DNA of 64,000 nucleotides. Source: Comamonadaceae bacterium OTU4NAUVB1. GTDB taxonomy: Bacteria > Pseudomonadota > Gammaproteobacteria > Burkholderiales > Burkholderiaceae_C. A program made the translations under genes and the position numbers. The notes beneath the pieces were generated by a model, which saw only the letters and a program-made list of their open reading frames with translations, did no database searches and was not told the origin of the DNA. Positions 1 through 12,879 of this stretch are shown here, one piece after another. Numbering within the stretch: position 1 is the stretch's first letter; every line of letters begins with the position of its first letter. The stretch covers positions 496,001-560,000 of the forward strand of contig CP099605.1 in NCBI GenBank assembly GCA_024372625.1. The letters run 5' to 3'.

Positions 1-29
1 GATCGGGCGCTTCGGAAGGAGGGGACGGC

Positions 30-7499
<7,470 letters not shown>

Positions 7500-7673
7500 G
7501 ATGTGTTTTTATGCCGGGCCATTCCGGAATCGCAAGCCGTTCGGTGCACCTTCGCCGGGGAAGGAAATTCCTCGGTCGCAATTGGTTGCCAATCCCTGCT
7601 TGACAGGATTTGCAACTATGACAGCGCGGTAAGAATATTGTGCACCGATCGCTCAGTCCCATGAATACTATTA

Positions 7674-7708
7674 GCTCAGTTGTAAGTGTAAATTCGCTTA
7701 CTTAGAGC
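7674..7708. promoter_or_regulatory. Imperfect dyad in the NRPS-PKS leader
   Basis: Arms GCTC...GTAAG and CTTAC...GAGC flank an AT-rich 10-nt centre. The dyad lies just downstream of the candidate promoter. It could be an operator or a leader hairpin; no U-run follows it on the minus strand, so it does not look like a terminator. Confidence 0.35.
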
Positions 7709-7723
7709 AAAAAGCCTCACGCG

Positions 7724-7752
7724 ATTGGATGAGCCCCTGATCGGCGTGTCAA
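7724..7752 (-). promoter_or_regulatory. Candidate sigma70 promoter of the NRPS-PKS gene
   Basis: On the minus strand the hexamers read TTGACA-N17-TCCAAT: a perfect -35 and four of six -10 matches at ideal spacing. Transcription would start near 7717, giving a leader of roughly 215 nt. The whole gap 7500-7858 is visibly poorer in GC than its neighbours and holds no convincing gene; it contains this promoter and the dyad at 7674-7708. Read by eye, not tested. Confidence 0.5.
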
Positions 7753-7858
7753 AAAGAGTAACAAAGCCGTACAGCCTGGGTTACAGGTGCCGCCGGCGGA
7801 GCGCCTGTCGGCGTCCGAGGGTGTGCGGGGGCGGACGCGACGGGACGCCGCGCGCCGC

Positions 7859-8593
7859 CTAGGACCGGGGGACCAGGTGCTCGTCCCGGGCGTCTTCGGC
7901 GAGGTGGGCCACGTCGCCCCAGCCGACGAGGCTGAATCCCTGCGGGGTCCAGAGCAGGCGATTCACGGCCGCGTTGCCCAGATGCCACGTCCGGGGGGCC
8001 TGCAGGCCCTGGCCGGTGGCCGCGCGGTAGAGGATGTCCAGCACGCCCCCATGGGCGACCAGCACCACCAGGCCGCCGACGTGGCGCGCGGCCAACGCCG
8101 CCGCCGCGCCGGTCACGCGGTCGCGGAAGGTCAGCAGCGACTCGCCGTCCGGGGGCGGCGCGAAGTCCGGGTCGCGCGTGCGCCAGCGCCGGGCTTCCTC
8201 CGGCAGCCGGGACTCGATCTCGGCGAAGGTGCGGCCCTCGAAATGCCCGAACGCGCGCTCGCGCAGTCCCGTGTCGGCCACCGCCGCCGCTCCGGTGGCC
8301 CGCGCGATGGCCCCGGCGGTGTGCCAGGCGCGCGCCAGGTCGCTGGCGTAGAGGGCGTCGACCGGCTGATCGGCCAGCGCGCCGGCGACCTGGCGGGCCT
8401 GCCGCCGGCCGGTGTCGTTCAGGTCGATGTCGAGCTGGCCCTGGATGCGGGTGTCGACGTTCCAGGCGGTCTCGCCATGGCGCACGACGACGAGGCGGGT
8501 GGCGTTCAATGCCGCCGGCCCGCTGTCGCCACGGCGCGCGATGCCGTCCGGGTCATCGCGCGGCGCCCGCGCCCGCGCGCTGGACCTCGACAT
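7859..8593 (-). CDS. Histidine phosphatase (phosphoglycerate mutase-like) family protein
   Basis: Branch-1 histidine phosphatase fold: the catalytic RHGE motif occurs near residue 38 (VVVRHGETAWN), followed by DLARAWHTA and a second catalytic His in VLVAHGG. Family members act on small phosphoesters; the substrate here cannot be read from sequence. The ATG at 8593 gives 244 residues, but the first 28 are low-complexity and lie inside the upstream lipoprotein gene. A TTG at 8509 (MNATRLVVVRHGE) would give a more typical 216-residue protein, so the start is uncertain. It follows the lipoprotein gene on the same strand and may be co-transcribed with it. Confidence 0.88.
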   Translation of the reverse strand: MSRSSARARAPRDDPDGIARRGDSGPAALNATRLVVVRHGETAWNVDTRIQGQLDIDLNDTGRRQARQVAGALADQPVDALYASDLARAWHTAGAIARATGAAAVADTGLRERAFGHFEGRTFAEIESRLPEEARRWRTRDPDFAPPPDGESLLTFRDRVTGAAAALAARHVGGLVVLVAHGGVLDILYRAATGQGLQAPRTWHLGNAAVNRLLWTPQGFSLVGWGDVAHLAEDARDEHLVPRS

Positions 8594-9248
8594 CGACGCG
8601 CCGCACGCCCTGCGGCGGCGTGGGGAAGCCGCGCAGCGCGGCCTGGAACATCGCCGGCAGCACGGCGGCGTCGCCGGAATAGGGACCGTCGTTGCGCGCG
8701 TGCGTCTCGTAGACCACGCGCTGGGTGCCCAGGTCGCGCATCACGACGCTGACCTCGCGGGCATACCAGGGGTTGGCCATCGGCGGGAAGCCGCCGAAGC
8801 CGCCGCCCCAGGCGCCGAAACCGCCGCGCCTGCCCCAACCCCCGTAGCCGCCATACCCGCCGTAATAGGGTCGGCCGTAGCCGAAGCCCCCCCATCCGCC
8901 CCAGCCCCCGTTGAGCCACGGGTCGTCCCAGGGCGAGATCACGCGCGTCACGCGGGCGCCGATCTGCACGCTGTAGCGCGCGGCGGCGTCGTCGCGCCGC
9001 AATCCGGCGGCATCGAGCGCCGGCATGGCGAAGGCTTCGAGCGCATCGGTCTGGCGCGCCGCCTCCGGACCCTGCTGCTGCAGCGGCAGGCGATCGAAGC
9101 GGTAGGCCACGGGCGCGCGCGCGGCGGCATCGGCGGGCAGCTCGGAAAAGCTGCGCACCTGGCTGTCGACCACCCAGCGGGTGGCGCAGCCGCCGAGCGC
9201 GAGCGTGCCGGCGAGGAGGAGGGTGATCGATCGCGCGCGCTGGACCAT
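8553..9248 (-). CDS. DUF4136-type lipoprotein with Gly/aromatic-rich segment
   Basis: A 231-residue envelope lipoprotein. An N-terminal hydrophobic segment ends in the lipobox LALGGC, after which the Cys would be lipidated. The body resembles DUF4136 proteins (YRFDRLPLQQQ near the N-terminus, VDVEVQR at the end). In the middle, about 50 residues are almost entirely Gly, Tyr, Trp and Phe (repeats such as YGGYGGYGGWG), an unusually exposed low-complexity insertion. The start at 9248 is chosen because AGGAG lies 9 nt upstream; an in-frame ATG at 9272 lacks such a site. The function of the family is unknown. It sits 30 nt downstream of ttcA on the same strand. Confidence 0.8.
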   Translation of the reverse strand: MVQRARSITLLLAGTLALGGCATRWVVDSQVRSFSELPADAAARAPVAYRFDRLPLQQQGPEAARQTDALEAFAMPALDAAGLRRDDAAARYSVQIGARVTRVISPWDDPWLNGGWGGWGGFGYGRPYYGGYGGYGGWGRRGGFGAWGGGFGGFPPMANPWYAREVSVVMRDLGTQRVVYETHARNDGPYSGDAAVLPAMFQAALRGFPTPPQGVRRVDVEVQRAGAGAAR

Positions 9249-9278
9249 GGGCGGAGTCTCCTGGGGCTGCAAAGGGGG

Positions 9279-10208
9279 TCAGAGCTGGACGATACGCAGC
9301 GCCGAGGGCGCGGCGAATTCCGGCGCGTCGAAGGCCTTGTCGCCCTCGGGGTCGGCCACGCCGGTCGCCTGGAGGCCCCGGAAATCGAAGAGGTTGCGGT
9401 CGAGCAGGTGCGAGGGCGCCACGCTCTGCAGGGCGCCGAACATGTTCTCGATGCGCCCCGGGTGCTTGCGCTCCCACTCCTGCAGCATCTGCGCGACCTG
9501 CTGGCGCTGCAGGTTCTCCTGGCTGCCGCACAGGGTGCACGGAATGATCGGGAAGGCGCGGTGCTGCGCCCAGCGCACGGTGTCCTTCTCGGCCACGTAG
9601 GCCAGCGGGCGGATCACGACGTGGCGGCCGTCGTCGCTCACCAGCTTGGGCGGCATCGACTTGAGCTTGGCGGCGAAGAACATGTTGAGGAAGAAGGTCT
9701 GCAGCATGTCGTCGCGGTGGTGCCCGAGCGCGACCTTGGTCGCGCCGAGTTCGTCGGCCACGCGGTAGAGGATGCCCCGGCGCAGCCGGCTGCACAGTCC
9801 GCAGGTGGTGCGGCCCTCGGGGATCACGCGCTTGACGATGCTGTAGGTGTCCTGCTCCTCGATGTGGAAGGGCACGCCCAGGGCGGTGAGGTAGGCCGGC
9901 AGCACGTCCTCCGGGAAGCCCGGCTGCTTCTGGTCGAGGTTGACCGCGACGATGTCGAAGTGGATCGGCGCGCGCGCGCGCAGCTTCAGCAGGATGTCCA
10001 GCAGCGCGTAGCTGTCCTTGCCGCCCGAGACGCACACCATGACCTTGTCGCCCGCCTCGATCATGTTGTAGTCGACGATGGCCTGGCCGACCTGGCGGCA
10101 CAGCCGCTTCTCCAGCTTGTGCGTCTCGCGCTGGAGCTTCAATCCGCTCGCCGCCGCGCCAGCGGCCGCCGCCTCGGCGGCCTCGTCCTCGATCCAGATG
10201 GCACTCAT
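9279..10208 (-). CDS. ttcA: tRNA 2-thiocytidine(32) synthetase TtcA
   Basis: PP-loop ATPase that installs 2-thiocytidine at position 32 of certain tRNAs, using an iron-sulfur cluster. The protein has 309 residues, normal for the family. Visible signatures are the PP-loop SGGKDS (about residue 62), the Cys pair in TTCGLC, a further Cys pair in [18 protein letters not shown] and GHHRDD. The start has MSAIWIEDE, typical of burkholderial TtcA. A broken ttcA-like fragment lies 175 nt upstream on the opposite strand. Confidence 0.97.
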   Translation of the reverse strand: MSAIWIEDEAAEAAAAGAAASGLKLQRETHKLEKRLCRQVGQAIVDYNMIEAGDKVMVCVSGGKDSYALLDILLKLRARAPIHFDIVAVNLDQKQPGFPEDVLPAYLTALGVPFHIEEQDTYSIVKRVIPEGRTTCGLCSRLRRGILYRVADELGATKVALGHHRDDMLQTFFLNMFFAAKLKSMPPKLVSDDGRHVVIRPLAYVAEKDTVRWAQHRAFPIIPCTLCGSQENLQRQQVAQMLQEWERKHPGRIENMFGALQSVAPSHLLDRNLFDFRGLQATGVADPEGDKAFDAPEFAAPSALRIVQL

Positions 10209-10383
10209 TTCAAATCCTTTTCAATCTTGAACCCGACCGACCCAACCCATCGACTCCGACGGAAAGTTTACGGAGTGCGGGTGGACTTGGAAGTGCCCGG
10301 GTCGAACCGGGCCGCTTGAGAGGAATGCCCTCGGCGAAAATCGAGCGATGAGCTGAGACGATACCGCCATCCCGGACGCCAGC

Positions 10384-10612
10384 GTGAATCCGCAGGCCGA
10401 CCACCTCGGGACGCTCTCACAGGCCAGTAAGCCAGTCCCGCCCCGCACGGCCTTGGCGGTTCAACGAAAAATCGTCAAATGGGCCGGCAAGGCCGTTCAC
10501 GACTTTTCGATGCTCAGCGACGGCGACGTCGTCATGTCTGTCGGGCGGCGCCGATCGCTGCACGATGCCCGACGCCCTCATCCACCTCAAGCGCGAGGCC
10601 CCGATCGATTGT
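10384..10612 (+). pseudogene. Frameshifted N-terminal remnant of a second ttcA-like PP-loop gene
   Basis: One frame reads through a TtcA-like N-terminus (RKIVKWAGKAVHDFSMLSDG followed by DVVM), matching the KRL...VG.AI.DFNMIE.GDKVM region of TtcA. The PP-loop itself is destroyed: SGGKDS is replaced by VGRRRS. From about 10565 the similarity continues in another frame as DALIHLKREAPID, matching the segment after the PP-loop. Beyond 10612 no TtcA sequence is visible, although the first frame stays open to a stop at 10680. The remnant is therefore frameshifted, lacks its active-site loop and is truncated to about a quarter of the gene. Confidence 0.7.
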
Positions 10613-10881
10613 CGGGTGACATCCTGTTTGACCAGGACGGCGCCATCGACGCCTTCCAGCGCATCATTTCCTTCGACTGAACCGTCGCAACGACGGCGTG
10701 TTTCCGTGAACACGGCAAGAAGCAGGTCAGGGCCTCGACGCCCCGGGCGCACCACCCCCAACGCGACACACCGGACACGCTGACCCGACCGGATCGGGTG
10801 CGCGCCGCCAGCAGCGCCTGGCGCGCCGCGCACGACCCACCACCACATTCGTCGGTCAAGGGAAAAAGCTTTCAACCCTTG

Positions 10882-10929
10882 CGGTGCACGGGTGCACGGG
10901 TGCACGGGTGCACGGGTGCACGGGTGCGT
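10882..10929. repeat. 8-bp tandem repeat (GGGTGCAC, about 5.5 copies)
   Basis: A first unit with one mismatch is followed by four exact GGGTGCAC units and a degenerate last unit. The unit contains the palindrome GTGCAC, so the array can also form short hairpins. It lies in non-coding DNA between the ttcA-like remnant and the fimbrial operon. Such arrays often vary in copy number through slippage. Confidence 0.9.
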
Positions 10930-11048
10930 GAGTCAGTGCCCGCACGGGGCCTGTCGAAATAGAACGACAACTTAAGACGTCGATTCCAATGAGATTTCTT
11001 CCAAATTCTGAATGGGATTTTTACTTTTGAAATAATTGTTCATTTAGA

Positions 11049-11107
11049 TTTGGATTTAAATTTGGATTTAAATTTGGATTTAAATTTGGATTTAAATTTG
11101 GATTTAT
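11049..11107. repeat. 12-bp AT-rich tandem repeat (TTTGGATTTAAA, 4 copies plus partial)
   Basis: Four exact copies of TTTGGATTTAAA and a partial fifth form a markedly AT-rich tract in an otherwise GC-rich window, about 250 nt before the fimbrial subunit gene. The period is close to one helical turn, so the AT segments stay roughly in phase, as in bent DNA or nucleoid-protein binding sites. The open frames across it (Asn-Leu-Asn-Pro or Asp-Leu-Asn-Leu repeats) are artefacts of the repeat. Confidence 0.92.
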
Positions 11108-11285
11108 CATGGTCGCTGAACGTATGGCTGGCTGAAGCGGAATCATTTCGCCATGGTTCGTCGTCGGGTCGCTGTTGCGCTGTGATTCGGAAAGGCGGAC
11201 GTCGGGAATTTCTCGAAAAAAGCTCACGACGATGCACGTCGCGTCATTGCCCGTAACGACGACGGAAGGCCTATGTTCACTGAAC

Positions 11286-11325
11286 GAAGAGAATGGTATT
11301 GAAAAAATACTTCGCTCTTCTTTTT
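11286..11325 (+). terminator. Leader terminator-like hairpin ahead of the fimbrial operon
   Basis: Arms GAAGAG/CTCTTC and GTATT/AATAC, separated by a 4x4 internal loop, close on a GAAAA loop and are followed directly by TTTTT. The structure lies 35 nt before the start codon of the fimbrial subunit gene, and no gene precedes it that would need terminating. It could attenuate transcription in the leader. Confidence 0.5.
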
Positions 11326-11359
11326 GGTATTCACGATTTTTATTACTTGGAGTTATGAA

Positions 11360-12043
11360 ATGAAGATGATGAAGAAAGCAATCATTGCCGCAGCAGTGGC
11401 AACGGCATCGGTGGGATCTTTTGCTGCATCGGCCGGCTTGACCGTGATCGGAACGGTCACGCCCGAGGCGTGTGGCATCACGTTGGCGGCGGGCGGCGCG
11501 GTTGACTTCGGGGCTTTGTCTTCGGCCACCGTCAGGGGCTACCCCGTTTTCGCCGGCAATTCATACCGCATGCCGGACAAGACGCTGGCGCTCGACGTCA
11601 CGTGCGCCGCGCCCACTGCCGTGGCGATCAACTGGACTGACAACCGGGCAGCCAGCAGGATGCCAGTCAATGCCGACGATTCTCTGCGCGCTGGATTGGG
11701 TGTCAGCGGCTCCTCGAACATTGGTGCTTACCAAGTGAACTTCGGGTCGGTGCAAGTCACGCCTACCACGGGCGGTACCGCGGCGGCTGCCGCAGGGGTT
11801 CTGGTTCGCGCGAAGAACACCGCGGGTGCCTGGGCGGCTTCTTCGGGCTTCAATGGTTCCTTTTTTGCGCCTACCTTGGCGACTGGTTTCAAGCAGGTGG
11901 CTGCCGATACCGCGCCTCCGGCACTGGTAAAGCTCACTGCAAATCTCTTGGTTCAGGCTTTTGTGAGCAAGACCCTAATCGATTCCGCGACCACCGCCGT
12001 CACCCTCGATGGCTCGTCCACGTTCAATCTCGAATACATCTGA
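11360..12043 (+). CDS. DUF1120-type fimbrial subunit (probable major subunit)
   Basis: A 227-residue secreted protein and the first gene of a chaperone-usher operon. A signal peptide (MKMMKKAIIAAAVATAS start) probably ends at SFAASA. The mature part begins with GLTVIGTVTPEACGI, followed by FGALSS and a second Cys in DVTCAAP, the layout of DUF1120 fimbrial-like proteins, which polymerise by donor-strand exchange. The start at 11360 is chosen because GGAG lies 7 nt upstream; an in-frame TTG at 11324 has none. A terminator follows the gene, consistent with this being the most abundant product. Codon use is less GC-biased than in neighbouring housekeeping genes. Confidence 0.82.
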   Translation: MKMMKKAIIAAAVATASVGSFAASAGLTVIGTVTPEACGITLAAGGAVDFGALSSATVRGYPVFAGNSYRMPDKTLALDVTCAAPTAVAINWTDNRAASRMPVNADDSLRAGLGVSGSSNIGAYQVNFGSVQVTPTTGGTAAAAAGVLVRAKNTAGAWAASSGFNGSFFAPTLATGFKQVAADTAPPALVKLTANLLVQAFVSKTLIDSATTAVTLDGSSTFNLEYI

Positions 12044-12052
12044 TCGAGTTCG

Positions 12053-12083
12053 GCCTGCCATTTTCGGATGGCGGGCTTTTTTA
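12053..12083 (+). terminator. Intra-operon rho-independent terminator/attenuator
   Basis: A 9-bp stem (GCCTGCCAT with ATGGCGGGC, one G-T wobble) closes a 6-nt loop and is followed by TTTTTT. It lies between the fimbrial subunit and chaperone genes. Partial read-through would keep subunit transcripts in excess over chaperone and usher, as in other chaperone-usher operons. Confidence 0.8.
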
Positions 12084-12091
12084 TTCCCATC

Positions 12092-12805
12092 ATGAGAAAC
12101 AAGCTTGTTGCGTCCTTGGCGGTCCTGGCCTGCCATTTCGGACCCGTTGCGAATGCCACCGGAATCCAGCCGGATTCGACCATCGTGATGCTGTCGGCCG
12201 GCGATGGACAGGCTCAGATGGCCGTCAAGAACACCGAAGCCGTGCCATTGCTGATGCACGCGAAAGTGATCGATTTGCCGGGCAGTGAAAATCTCACGGT
12301 CATTCCGCTGCCCGAAGTCACGCGCGTGGAAGCCAACGGCCGCCAGATCGTCCGATTCGCGCTCACGAAAACCACGGGTGAAATCACCAAGCAGGTTCTC
12401 AAGCGCGTGAGTTTTGAAGGCATACCGCCGAAAAACACGGACCCCGAAAAATCCGTGGTGACGATCAATGTGCGCCAGACCATTCCGATGGTGATTTCGC
12501 CCAAGGGACTCGTTCAGGATCCCGAGCCGTGGAAGAAATTGAAGATCTTCGCGGCCCCCGATGGCCTCCAGGTTGTCAACGACAGTCCCTTCGTCGTGCG
12601 CCTGAAAGCGGACGCCAAGGTATTGCCCGCCGATGTCGATGTCCGGCTTTTACAGGACACCTACATCCTGCCAGGCGCAAGCGCCAAGGCCGAATTGCCA
12701 AAGGACGTGCAAGCCAAGGACGTTCAGGCCGTGAAGATCTTTCCCGCATCGCCCTGGGGTTTCGCCGTAGAGCCTTACGACATCGCGATTTCAAAGGCGA
12801 AGTGA
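12092..12805 (+). CDS. Periplasmic fimbrial chaperone (PapD-like)
   Basis: A 237-residue chaperone that would hold fimbrial subunits in the periplasm and deliver them to the usher. A signal peptide ends near PVANA. The two-lobed Ig-like fold is suggested by the alternating hydrophobic segment QAQMAVKNTEAVPLLMHAKV and by later NDSPFVVRL (family NDTPYYV-like) and ASPWGFAVEPYD at the end. The start at 12092 is preferred because an in-frame ATG at 12068 lies inside the terminator stem. No strong ribosome-binding site is visible. The usher gene follows after 74 nt. Confidence 0.85.
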   Translation: MRNKLVASLAVLACHFGPVANATGIQPDSTIVMLSAGDGQAQMAVKNTEAVPLLMHAKVIDLPGSENLTVIPLPEVTRVEANGRQIVRFALTKTTGEITKQVLKRVSFEGIPPKNTDPEKSVVTINVRQTIPMVISPKGLVQDPEPWKKLKIFAAPDGLQVVNDSPFVVRLKADAKVLPADVDVRLLQDTYILPGASAKAELPKDVQAKDVQAVKIFPASPWGFAVEPYDIAISKAK

Positions 12806-12879
12806 TCCCGGCTTTCGCCATTGCGATGTCCCACGTTGGCGCGCGTGAAAAAACAAAAAAGATTAGCCGAGGAGGTCGC

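Larger units (their letters stand above)
10613..11285. other. Gene-free accessory spacer with two tandem repeats
   Basis: No credible gene is seen on either strand. After the ttcA-like remnant the DNA is GC-rich to about 10880, then carries an 8-bp tandem repeat, and from about 10960 to 11110 becomes clearly AT-rich with a 12-bp tandem repeat. The promoter of the fimbrial operon should lie in the right part, but no convincing -35/-10 pair was found. Confidence 0.6.

Noticed and set aside
7600..7622. Plus-strand TTGACA at 7600 as a promoter
   Set aside because: No -10-like element occurs at 16-18 bp, and no plus-strand gene follows.
10285..10320. T-arm-like sequence (GGTTCGACC on the minus strand) suggesting a tRNA
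   Set aside because: The T-stem does not pair properly in register and no acceptor, D-arm or anticodon stem can be found on either side.
10882..11107. The two short tandem arrays considered as a CRISPR array
   Set aside because: Units of 8 and 12 bp are head-to-tail with no spacers, and no cas genes are present.
11050..11256. Small open frames with Asn-Leu-Asn-Pro or Asp-Leu-Asn-Leu repeats
   Set aside because: They are direct translations of the 12-bp tandem repeat in both directions, with no ribosome-binding site or conserved extension.
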